From: Methanobacteriota archaeon
GTDB taxonomy: Archaea > Thermoplasmatota > Poseidoniia > Poseidoniales > Poseidoniaceae
Reading direction: 5' to 3'
Assembly: GCA_002727695.1 (NCBI GenBank)
Contig: PBXT01000080.1
Span: 1 to 13,300 of the forward strand
Length of the DNA: 13,300 bases
The notes below the pieces were generated by a model. It was not told the DNA's origin, did no database searches, and saw only the letters and a list, made by a program, of their open reading frames with translations. Numbering within the stretch: the first letter of the stretch is position 1; each line of letters starts with the position of its first letter. The translations under genes and the position numbers were made by a program. Shown here piece after piece: positions 6,714 through 13,300 of the stretch.

Positions 6714-8747
6714 ATGGGAAGACGAGTATTCTGGCTTGTCGCTCTACTATTGCTTCTCCCGTTCACCGCATCTGCCAATTCAGAAACTAGGATGACTGTT
6801 GAGGGAATGGCATGGTTTGATTGTGATGCTTCTTGGGCTACGATCCATGACTCACAAGGTAATGAAATCGCTAATGGTACTGAGTTTACTGCAAGCTTGG
6901 ATTCTGGCAATCACACCTTTTTCGTAGAAAACGATTCAAGGTGCCAGAGTGTAATCCCTGTCACGAATGATTTACCAAATCTTAGACCTGCACCTTCTGA
7001 CCCATTTGATACAATCAGTGTGCTAACATGTCAACAGCCGCAAATTGGGGAATATTGTCAAGGAACCTATGTCTCAGGGGATTTAATCAATGATGATTCA
7101 GACATTTTCGCCGTAGACGTTGATGAAAATCAAATTGTAATCCTAGAGTTACTAGCTGCATCATCTGCAATCGATATCGACTTACATTTCCAAAACTCAA
7201 ATGATGAAACTATCATAGAAGAATCGATTTCATTAGCACTCAACACCTCGATTGATATGGCTTACCAGATCGTGTTACCTGTAGTGGAAAATGGCCGATT
7301 TATCGTAACAGTTCACAGCCCTAGTCCAAATGCGATTTGGGCATTAAATGTTGAAAAATATTCAACTGAAGAGATAATTCAAGTTACAGATATTGGAGAT
7401 ATTAGAGGAATTGGCACCTCCTCATTTGCTGTTTCAAGCGGAGGAGATGAGTCATTGGTTGTCACTGATTCGATTTCCAGTAAAGGGGAACAAGTCGATT
7501 TTAGATATCGATATGTATACACCTCTACCAGCATCTCGGAATGGAGTAATGGCAGCGTAGGTGACAGATTAAGTGGAATCGCTAATATCGATTATATCGA
7601 ATTCAAATGGAATTGCGATTGCGAGTGGTCTGCAACCATGAAAAGACAAACGCACTACGATGCAAGTTGGGGTATGGATGCACCAGGTTTCAAACCACTA
7701 TCCTCTACTAGTAATAATTCATCATACCCATTGATTGTAATGGACGGACATTCAGAGAACGGCGAACTGACTTTACACATGGGAGATTACCAAGATATTC
7801 TGCGAGTTGAGACCACCGGGTGGAACGAATCTGTGCATCTAGTGGATGTTATTGTTGAAGGAGACATATACGACCTCCAAGTTACAATTTGGAATATGGA
7901 CCAAGATACATGGGACATAGTTGATTCAGCAACTGCGACCTATTCTATGGACAAGATAACCCTATCATTGGATGTTGGATTAGGCACTCATTTCATTCGT
8001 ATTCAACATCTTAACGGCAGTGATTCAGTTGATGTAAATGCAGATTCCATAGAATGGAATATTCGAGTTTCAACTGCGGTTCTCGATGAAGGTGATGAGC
8101 CATGGTTCCCTGCATCGGATGCGGTGAAAGAAGCTGCTGATGTCTTTTACTGGCTGATGGGTTTGATTCTAATTCTCCCCTTCGTAATTTTCTACATTAA
8201 CATCAAGAGAACTCGCGCATTTGCTGAAGAGTTTGCTCGCAAGAAAAACCGACTGCAGTGGCTAAGTACCAAGTTAGATGATGGAAGTTTTTCACCTACT
8301 GATTTGTCTAGAGCGTTAAGGTCTGTCTCAACCCTAGATTGGGAAGAAGCGCTGGAAGTTTGGGGCCAAGAAGATGTTCGTCACTTTACAACAGGTATTG
8401 ATTTGGCAGTATGGACACTGGACAGTAGATTGTCAGGAGATGGTTCATGGCCACTTCTCATTGGTTTGCGACCTCAGGAGTGCGAGTGGAGTGTAGCCGC
8501 CCTGAAGTTCGAATCACCAGAAGGTGATTCTTGGACTGTTTCGAGAGTCGAGCCGAAATTACTGAAGAGGTCCCACGAAATATTCCTTGACACTATTCAT
8601 GACAATACCCGCGTTTTCATCAGGGTTGACCTTCAAGGAAAAGCTAATTCGGTTGATATCTACCTTTCCGGAATGGTGGATGGTGAGCCAATGGCTGCGA
8701 AGCCAGCCAACACAATTTATCGAGAACTAGACGATAGTGAAGAATGA
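6714..8747 (+). CDS. Membrane-anchored protein with PPC-like ectodomain and cytoplasmic C-terminal domain
   Basis: 677 residues. A clear signal peptide (MGRRVFWLVALLLLLPFTASA) fixes the start; the open frame runs upstream to 6609 but those residues are hydrophilic and overlap arcS. The ectodomain (about 22-475) is beta-rich. Residues 127-218 (DDSDIFAVDVDENQIVILEL to FIVTVHSPSP) match the pattern of PPC (pre-peptidase C-terminal) jelly-roll domains, and a second similar block (GDYQDILRVETTGWNESVHL to GTHFIRIQHLNGSD) lies further on. Several N-x-S/T sequons occur. A single membrane helix lies at about 477-497, followed by basic residues (KRTRAFAEEFARKK) and a ~180-residue cytoplasmic domain I do not recognise (LDWEEALEVWGQEDVRHF, then an acidic tail). 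The PPC-like block suggests surface binding; the topology is sensor-like, but no catalytic motif is visible. Its TGA abuts the dnaJ stop with no base between. Confidence 0.83.
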   Translation: MGRRVFWLVALLLLLPFTASANSETRMTVEGMAWFDCDASWATIHDSQGNEIANGTEFTASLDSGNHTFFVENDSRCQSVIPVTNDLPNLRPAPSDPFDTISVLTCQQPQIGEYCQGTYVSGDLINDDSDIFAVDVDENQIVILELLAASSAIDIDLHFQNSNDETIIEESISLALNTSIDMAYQIVLPVVENGRFIVTVHSPSPNAIWALNVEKYSTEEIIQVTDIGDIRGIGTSSFAVSSGGDESLVVTDSISSKGEQVDFRYRYVYTSTSISEWSNGSVGDRLSGIANIDYIEFKWNCDCEWSATMKRQTHYDASWGMDAPGFKPLSSTSNNSSYPLIVMDGHSENGELTLHMGDYQDILRVETTGWNESVHLVDVIVEGDIYDLQVTIWNMDQDTWDIVDSATATYSMDKITLSLDVGLGTHFIRIQHLNGSDSVDVNADSIEWNIRVSTAVLDEGDEPWFPASDAVKEAADVFYWLMGLILILPFVIFYINIKRTRAFAEEFARKKNRLQWLSTKLDDGSFSPTDLSRALRSVSTLDWEEALEVWGQEDVRHFTTGIDLAVWTLDSRLSGDGSWPLLIGLRPQECEWSVAALKFESPEGDSWTVSRVEPKLLKRSHEIFLDTIHDNTRVFIRVDLQGKANSVDIYLSGMVDGEPMAAKPANTIYRELDDSEE

Positions 8748-9872
8748 TCAGCTTCTTCTCTCCTCTGCGTCATCGATTACTCGATCTATTAAGTCACCAT
8801 TTCCACTCAATGATTCACGCAATTGTTCAAGAGACTTTTTCGTGGACTTGTCAAATTTCTTCGGCATGTGCAATTTACACAAAACCACCACGTCACCTCT
8901 GCCAATACCTCGGCTAGAAGGCACTCCTCTAGATGAAATTGTGATTGTATCTCCTGAGTTAGTGCCTGCTGGAACTTTAATCACCAAATCTTTCTCATCT
9001 ATGTGCGGTAGAGTGACTGATGTCCCTAAAGCTAGGTCACTAAATCCAAGTGGGAGAGACATTATCAAATCCATTCCATTTCTTTCAAACCATGGATGTT
9101 CTTCAATAATCAATTCGATGAACAAATCACCTGGTATCCCCTTCCCGAATGGGGCCGGTTGGCCCTTTCCTCTCATGCGTAATCTGGTTCCGTCTTGAGC
9201 TCCAGGAGGAACATTGAATCTGAGTACTTGCGATTCTGATTTGATCCCTTCTCCCGCACATGTTTTGCATCTTGATGTGAAGATACGACCTGAACCCTTG
9301 CATCGAGAACAAGGTCGAACAGAATCTTGAACAAATGGTCCAATTTGTTGGCGGATTCTTACTTGACCTACACCATCACATTCAGGGCATTCAGTAGTAA
9401 TTCCGTCTTTTGCCCCGGTTCCTTCACAGTCATTGCAAGTTGTAGGCAAGTCAATTTCAATTTCATCCTTGCCGCCTGTCAGAACATCCTTCAGAGAAAT
9501 TTCGTGACGCACTAAGATGTCATTGCCTTGACTTTGAGTTGAACGTCTCCTTCCTCCACCAAAAATATTCGAGAAAAAATCTCCCCCTAATATGTCGTCA
9601 AGGTTGATGTTGAATCCTTGGAATCCACCGGGGCCAAATGGTGAACCACCTGGAGAATTATGTCCGAAGCGGTCGTAATTACGACGGTTTTCTGAGTCAG
9701 AAAGAACGGCATATGCCTCTTGAATTTCCTTGAATTTCTCATCTGCATCTGGTGCATCGTTTTTGTCTGGGTGATACTTTCTTGCAAGAGACCTGAAGGC
9801 TTTTTTCAGTTCCTTATCATCAGCGTCTTTGGAAACTCCTAGGACCTCATAATAATCTCTCTTATCAGACAA
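8748..9872 (-). CDS. dnaJ: Chaperone DnaJ (type I Hsp40)
   Basis: 374 residues, normal length. DnaJ stimulates the ATPase of DnaK and delivers unfolded clients in the cytoplasm. The J domain covers 5-70 with HPD at 34-36. A Gly/Phe region spans 74-107 ([14 protein letters not shown] to NIFGGG). The zinc-binding domain at 146-209 has all four C-x2-C-x-G-x-G repeats: [24 protein letters not shown] and CKTCAGEG. The C-terminal substrate-binding domains follow ([36 protein letters not shown]). The start codon is TTG, convincingly so: GAGGTG lies 5 nt upstream and [12 protein letters not shown] is the canonical opening. dnaK and grpE are not in the window; the upstream neighbour 52 nt away is a membrane zinc-ribbon protein. 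DnaJ in archaea is patchy and usually regarded as acquired from bacteria, but nothing here suggests recent transfer. Confidence 0.97.
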   Translation of the reverse strand: MSDKRDYYEVLGVSKDADDKELKKAFRSLARKYHPDKNDAPDADEKFKEIQEAYAVLSDSENRRNYDRFGHNSPGGSPFGPGGFQGFNINLDDILGGDFFSNIFGGGRRRSTQSQGNDILVRHEISLKDVLTGGKDEIEIDLPTTCNDCEGTGAKDGITTECPECDGVGQVRIRQQIGPFVQDSVRPCSRCKGSGRIFTSRCKTCAGEGIKSESQVLRFNVPPGAQDGTRLRMRGKGQPAPFGKGIPGDLFIELIIEEHPWFERNGMDLIMSLPLGFSDLALGTSVTLPHIDEKDLVIKVPAGTNSGDTITISSRGVPSSRGIGRGDVVVLCKLHMPKKFDKSTKKSLEQLRESLSGNGDLIDRVIDDAEERRS

Positions 9873-9877
9873 GAAAG

Positions 9878-9883
9878 CACCTC
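9878..9883 (-). promoter_or_regulatory. Shine-Dalgarno site of dnaJ (TTG start)
   Basis: GAGGTG on the minus strand, 5 nt before the TTG at 9872. It confirms the non-ATG start of dnaJ. Confidence 0.7.
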
Positions 9884-9924
9884 AGTTGTTTTACGGGGAG
9901 TGGTAGGGGTTATTCAGTACAGCG

Positions 9925-10848
9925 CTAAATATCGCTTCCACAATTCGAACAGAATCGTTCTCCTACAGGATTTGGTGCTGAGCATACGCGACATGTTGGC
10001 TGAGGAGCGAAACCGGAGTTAGAGCGAGAGGGCTGGGCTCTACGAGAAGATGTTCCGTATGCCATTTCCTCGATTGACAATCCACGGTTTACTGGAGCAC
10101 TGACCTCATTTGTTTCCTCATCAATAATTACTGACTCGGCACCGGTATCTGTAACTGAAACCATTTCCATAGGAACATGACGTTTTTCTTCTGATTGAAT
10201 TGGTTGAAGCGGTGCTATTGGACGTTGTGCAATGACCGGCGCCTCACTACTACGGGCGGTTAGTGTGGCGTTTTTCTTAGCATCTCTCTCGACTTTACGG
10301 TCCCTGCCTCTTAGTGATGCAATCCAATCGAGGAAACTGTCCATCGGAGATGGCTTCCTGACTGCACCTATGGTTGAATTGAGTCCTGTTCCATCGAATT
10401 GCTCATCACCAGAAACTCTGGCTTGAGCTCTGCGTACATGCTCAGCATCAACCAGCATTTCTACTTCAACCTCAGTCTCTACCTCTGAACTACCTAGTGT
10501 AGAAATGCCTCCTATTGCGCCTCCAACTTGTCCTTTCAAGTTGGCCTCCGCTTCAACAGAAAGTTGCGTATCCATTGCAATATCTTTCTCCCAAACCCCA
10601 CTATCTTCTGCCTTGAAATGCCCACTCACAGATTTTACAGCTTGGCTTCTTCTCCACTCGTGGTCTCTAACCACACGAGTTCTTCGAAACAAAATGTATC
10701 CAACACCAAAAGCACCAACATGTAACCCAATATCAAGCATTGGCGAAATTGACATCATGTCTCCCAATGGTGTCACAATGAATCGCAAAGCATTGAGAAC
10801 CAAAGCGGGTGTAAACAATAACACCTTTGAGGTTAACTGCCTTGCCAT
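9925..10848 (-). CDS. Two-TM membrane protein with C-terminal zinc ribbon, function unknown
   Basis: 307 residues. Two N-terminal hydrophobic helices (about 8-28 and 36-54) form a hairpin, followed by basic residues (RRTRVVRDHEWRR), so the rest is probably cytoplasmic. Residues 60-150 are a mixed charged/beta stretch containing GQVGGAIGGISTLG and VETEVEVEMLVDAEHVRRA. A low-complexity linker (about 165-280) leads to CRVCSAPNPVGERFCSNCG, a zinc ribbon with ligands Cys 286, 289, 300 and 303 (C-x2-C-x10-C-x2-C). I do not recognise the full-length family. It starts at ATG 10848, 40 nt after the glycosyltransferase stop, with no close Shine-Dalgarno site, and lies 52 nt upstream of dnaJ; all three are probably one transcription unit. 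The zinc ribbon could mediate protein contacts rather than catalysis. Confidence 0.78.
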   Translation of the reverse strand: MARQLTSKVLLFTPALVLNALRFIVTPLGDMMSISPMLDIGLHVGAFGVGYILFRRTRVVRDHEWRRSQAVKSVSGHFKAEDSGVWEKDIAMDTQLSVEAEANLKGQVGGAIGGISTLGSSEVETEVEVEMLVDAEHVRRAQARVSGDEQFDGTGLNSTIGAVRKPSPMDSFLDWIASLRGRDRKVERDAKKNATLTARSSEAPVIAQRPIAPLQPIQSEEKRHVPMEMVSVTDTGAESVIIDEETNEVSAPVNRGLSIEEMAYGTSSRRAQPSRSNSGFAPQPTCRVCSAPNPVGERFCSNCGSDI

Positions 10849-10888
10849 CGAACTGCTGATTTACTTTTCACCAATGAAGGTTTGCGCA

Positions 10889-11863
10889 TTATGTACGGTC
10901 ACTTGGAGGTCTGCCACTTCTAGTAAATCCGTCGAACAAACCAATAGTAAATGCTGTGTGCAAAATAATCAAACAGAGAGGGATACCAAAAATTGGTGTC
11001 AATCCGGATTTCTTTGGCCGATAGATTACACCTACCAGCAATAGAGTTGAGAGATACGCTGCGGGTGCATACCACCATTCCGGTAGCAAGAACACAAGGA
11101 CTAATCCAAAAATTGGCAATAATTCCCTCGGGTCAAGCCTTGTCGGGTGAGACAAAACCACCTTTGTTCTCCAAAAACCATAGCGATGACACATTTTCCA
11201 CCATTTTCCGATAGTTGACCTTTTGTGCATGTAAACACATGAAACATCTGAACGCCACAAGGTCCAACCATTTCTCAATAAACGCATTGAGAGATCACTA
11301 TCTTGACTGGTGATGAACCTGTTATCCCATCCCCCCACTGACCTAAGTGCCTCAACATTATGCAAACAGAAAGCGGGAACTTTGGTTTCGTGACGACCGG
11401 TGAATTGTTTGAATTGACCTCCGCCAGAACCTATTGGTGAGGATAGTGCGCCCTCAATCCAATTTGAAACCATTCCAGGTGTGGAACCAGACTTGGTTAG
11501 ACAACCTATTGCGCCGACTCTAATTCCTAAACTCGACTCTAAGTCAATGAGGTCATTCACCCTCTTCGCAACATGGTCCTTGTCTACCCATGAGTGGCCG
11601 ATGATTTCCAAACAGTGCGTGATGTCATCTCCAATATGTTCCAAAGCAAGGTTTCTAGCATTCGAAACTCGCTTGCCCGGGTTGTCGATTACTTTGATTG
11701 AATCGCCAAATCCTGCCAATATTTGCTTGGTGTTATCATCAGATCCACCCTCCATAACAAGGATTTCTACAGGCATTGTCTGAGCAAGTAAACTCTCTAT
11801 GCACCGAGCAATGAATTTCTCTTCATTTAACACGGGTATAACTGCACATACCCGTACTTCCAT
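10889..11863 (-). CDS. Family 2 glycosyltransferase, ExoA-like, membrane-anchored
   Basis: 324 residues. It probably transfers a sugar from a nucleotide donor at the inner face of the membrane, for surface glycans or glycoprotein sugars. The GT-A domain opens with CAVIPVLNEEKFIARCIESL, then EGGSDDNT (38-45) where most family members have DGGSxDxT. NPGKRVSNARNLAL binds donor in relatives. The place of the DxD or D-A-H motif reads CLEIIGHSW (84-92), lacking the central Asp. GGWDNRFITSQDSDLSMRLL (177-196) carries the conserved ED-like motif as QDSD. SCVYMHKRST and RYGFWRTKVVLSHPTRLDPRELLP match ExoA-type proteins. Three hydrophobic helices follow (about 248-260, 263-281, 290-310). Start: ATG 11863 places the first strand correctly; TTG 11893 would add ten residues with no support. 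It is first in a minus-strand cluster with the zinc-ribbon protein and dnaJ. The acceptor is unknown. Confidence 0.88.
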   Translation of the reverse strand: MEVRVCAVIPVLNEEKFIARCIESLLAQTMPVEILVMEGGSDDNTKQILAGFGDSIKVIDNPGKRVSNARNLALEHIGDDITHCLEIIGHSWVDKDHVAKRVNDLIDLESSLGIRVGAIGCLTKSGSTPGMVSNWIEGALSSPIGSGGGQFKQFTGRHETKVPAFCLHNVEALRSVGGWDNRFITSQDSDLSMRLLRNGWTLWRSDVSCVYMHKRSTIGKWWKMCHRYGFWRTKVVLSHPTRLDPRELLPIFGLVLVFLLPEWWYAPAAYLSTLLLVGVIYRPKKSGLTPIFGIPLCLIILHTAFTIGLFDGFTRSGRPPSDRT

Positions 11864-11937
11864 ATCTAGCCCTGTAATGCTTCTAAATGTCAAGGTTGGC
11901 CTGTCAACTTCATTGACTATGCCGTTATGGGCACATC
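11864..11937. promoter_or_regulatory. Divergent intergenic region between glycosyltransferase and UPF0201 genes
   Basis: 74 bases separating two head-to-head genes. Promoters for both are expected here, but I see no consensus TATA box on either strand and no Shine-Dalgarno before the UPF0201 ATG. The call rests on gene arrangement. Confidence 0.3.
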
Positions 11938-12444
11938 ATGCCGAGACTGAGGTTGACAGCAATCGATGAAGGATATTCGGTTATTGTTTCCACAAAATTA
12001 ACCGGCGCAGATAGTCCAGGAATTGTTTTGGATGCATTGTTGAAATTATTTCCTGACTTTACTTGTGGACTACCAGATGAGCCGAGTTTTCCCTCTGACC
12101 AAGAAGATGTTCTTGCTGCAGAAGGAGTAAGTCTGTCGACATTCTTGGACGCAATTCACAAACAATCCATATTGGACACATCACTCGATTTCATGTCAGC
12201 AAATTTGGATGCTAGTGGAACTATATTTCACATTTCAAGGCAAGCAGCAATGGCCGGCAAAGTTGCCTTTCCACTCCCGGATGATAATCCTCTAGGCGGA
12301 GTGGTAACAATCGAAATCGGTGGAGAAAATCTCGGCGATTGGTTAGAAGCCGCTACATGGCATAGTGGAAGGGAGAACATACCTCGAAGAATTGGTGATG
12401 AATTTACTATGGATGCTGACGGTGAAGCTGTAACCTGGCACTGA
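11938..12444 (+). CDS. UPF0201 (COG1931) family protein
   Basis: 168 residues. The protein matches the archaeal UPF0201 family, small proteins of unconfirmed role whose fold has been compared with ribosomal L5-like/RNA-binding domains. The signature is visible: FLDAIHKQSILDTSLDFM (69-86) for the usual 'LR-x-Q-x-ILDTAR' helix, FHISRQAAMAGKVAFP (97-112) for the 'LNKQAAYVGxVNF' segment, and NPLGGVVTIEI (117-127) for 'PLGPIEVTI'. The N-terminal strand-helix (VIVSTKLTGADSPGIVLDALLKLFPD) also fits. About 30 C-terminal residues (from GENLGDWLEAATWH) extend beyond the usual core. No membrane segment; probably cytoplasmic. The last 38 nt overlap the convergent Pcp-NUDIX gene. ATG 11938 has no Shine-Dalgarno, suggesting a leaderless message. 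Confidence 0.85.
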   Translation: MPRLRLTAIDEGYSVIVSTKLTGADSPGIVLDALLKLFPDFTCGLPDEPSFPSDQEDVLAAEGVSLSTFLDAIHKQSILDTSLDFMSANLDASGTIFHISRQAAMAGKVAFPLPDDNPLGGVVTIEIGGENLGDWLEAATWHSGRENIPRRIGDEFTMDADGEAVTWH

Positions 12445-13300
12445 TTGCGGCAGCGATATCACGGTCCGGGCCTAGCCAATCAACCTCATCCGGTCCATCG
12501 CACCACTGCACTCTATCGTGGACATGCAGTTTCATTGTGCCTCCATTTACGAAGCATTCCATTACATGTAATCTAACGACAACATCACCGTGGTCGAAAA
12601 TCCATTCCCCTATTGGTTCACCTGTAGAAATATCCAACTCCAACTCTTCACGTATTTCGCGAACTAAGCATTCTGAAGCTCCTTCGCCTTCCTCAAATTT
12701 ACCACCGGGAAATTCCCACCAACCTGCGTGTTTTTCGCTTGGAGCACGCCTTGCAGCCAGGAATTTACCATCATGAATAATCGCTCCTGCGCCCACATCT
12801 ATACATGGAGGCCTCAACATCCTGTCAATGCATTGCAAAACCAAACCTTTCGCATCACTTTGCTGTAGAGGTAAATGCAGGAAGAAACATGGAGTATTGT
12901 TATCGATTTTCATCAATGTACGGTAAAGCGTCTCATTGCAGAGATATTCTCCTGCATCATCACTTACGACTGGTGAATCAATCATGGTATCAATATCCCA
13001 ATCTTCGGGTTTAATTGTCGAAAACAAATCGCCTTCACCGCTAATGTGTGCCTCTCTAATTTGGCGACCAGAATTATCTGGAATCCTGAAATCAAGAATA
13101 TCTTTGGCCCTGGTTTCAATACGTGGGAAGGGGGCATTTTCTGCGAGCCCCAAATGGATGATTGCTGCAAAACTCGATTCATCTAGCAGTTGCGAAGTGA
13201 GCATTGAACCCTCATAATCAACTGACAAAACGTGCGATTGGATTTTATGCCCACGTATTTCATGACCATCCAATTCTCTGGCAATTTCGCCTGAAATGTT
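12407..13300 (-). CDS. Pyroglutamyl-peptidase I / NUDIX hydrolase fusion (5' end outside window)
   Basis: At least 297 residues, N-terminus beyond the right edge: the frame stays open to 13300 (NISGEIARELDG, matching the Pcp 'NPSxEVxxxLDG' segment), so the TTG at 13273 is an internal Leu. The first ~160 residues are pyroglutamyl peptidase, which removes N-terminal pyroglutamate: HLGLAENAPFPRIETRAKDI with the catalytic-Glu position (fragment residue 62), RIPDNSGRQ, DDAGEYLCN with the catalytic Cys (121), and FFLHLPL with the catalytic His (142). From about 166 a NUDIX domain begins: AGAIIHDGKFLAARRAPSEKHAGWWEFPGGKFEEGEG, box G-x5-E-x7-REIREEL complete at 200-219, most like MutT-type (d)NTP pyrophosphatases. 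All catalytic residues of both halves seem intact. Only about 20 N-terminal residues should be missing. The NUDIX substrate cannot be told from sequence. Confidence 0.88.
   Translation of the reverse strand, partial: NISGEIARELDGHEIRGHKIQSHVLSVDYEGSMLTSQLLDESSFAAIIHLGLAENAPFPRIETRAKDILDFRIPDNSGRQIREAHISGEGDLFSTIKPEDWDIDTMIDSPVVSDDAGEYLCNETLYRTLMKIDNNTPCFFLHLPLQQSDAKGLVLQCIDRMLRPPCIDVGAGAIIHDGKFLAARRAPSEKHAGWWEFPGGKFEEGEGASECLVREIREELELDISTGEPIGEWIFDHGDVVVRLHVMECFVNGGTMKLHVHDRVQWCDGPDEVDWLGPDRDIAAAISARLQLHRQHP

Noticed and set aside
8737..9198. Plus-strand 153-aa frame opposite dnaJ
   Set aside because: Ser/Pro-rich antisense shadow of an unmistakable dnaJ.
10505..11044. Plus-strand 179-aa frame spanning the zinc-ribbon and glycosyltransferase genes
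   Set aside because: It crosses two well-supported minus-strand genes and their intergenic gap; Ser/Thr/Cys-rich without motifs.
13271..13273. TTG at 13273 as the start of the Pcp-NUDIX gene
   Set aside because: The frame continues to the window edge and the added residues match the conserved Pcp N-terminal segment, so this is an internal Leu.
1..13300. Mobile element, CRISPR, prophage or defence island
   Set aside because: No transposase, integrase, terminal repeats, spaced direct repeats or known defence domains are seen; the gene content is housekeeping and cell-surface.

Overview
The window reads as compact archaeal chromosome, most likely from the Thermoplasmatota and plausibly marine group II/III (Poseidoniia-like). 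Direct support is an archaeal-type GluRS tail, an archaeal/eukaryotic-type ribosomal protein S15, an ArcS archaeosine synthase carrying its diagnostic PC-x3-KPY-x2-S-x2-H motif, and a UPF0201 (COG1931) protein. Signal-peptide membrane proteins with long beta-rich ectodomains, and C-terminal zinc ribbons on membrane proteins, fit that assignment. The lineage is inference from gene content only. There is no sign of a mobile element, CRISPR array, rRNA or tRNA gene, and no intergenic stretch exceeds about 80 bases.

Layout, left to right: the 3' part of the glutamyl-tRNA synthetase gene (+), open at the left edge; a small CBS-like protein (-), tail to tail with it; a 116-aa helical protein of unknown function (+) starting right beside it; a secreted or membrane-anchored protein with three C-terminal membrane helices and a zinc ribbon (+). 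Next comes a minus-strand cluster arcS > rps15 > degenerate DHH/RecJ-like protein. Divergent from arcS is a second large membrane-anchored protein (+). A second minus-strand cluster follows: ExoA-like glycosyltransferase > membrane zinc-ribbon protein > dnaJ. Divergent from the glycosyltransferase is a UPF0201 protein (+), whose 3' end overlaps a minus-strand pyroglutamyl-peptidase/NUDIX fusion running off the right edge.

Much of the content is translation and tRNA housekeeping (GluRS, S15, ArcS) plus protein quality control (DnaJ, pyroglutamyl peptidase) and cell-surface functions (two ectodomain proteins, a glycosyltransferase). The pieces most worth a second look are the Pcp-NUDIX fusion, the catalytically degraded DHH protein next to rps15 (a Cdc45-like candidate), the zinc ribbons on two membrane proteins, and the extreme packing: all four convergent gene pairs abut exactly or overlap. 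Several starts had to be corrected. Strong Shine-Dalgarno sites fix the starts of rps15, the DHH-like gene and dnaJ (a TTG start), and both edge genes are truncated by the window.
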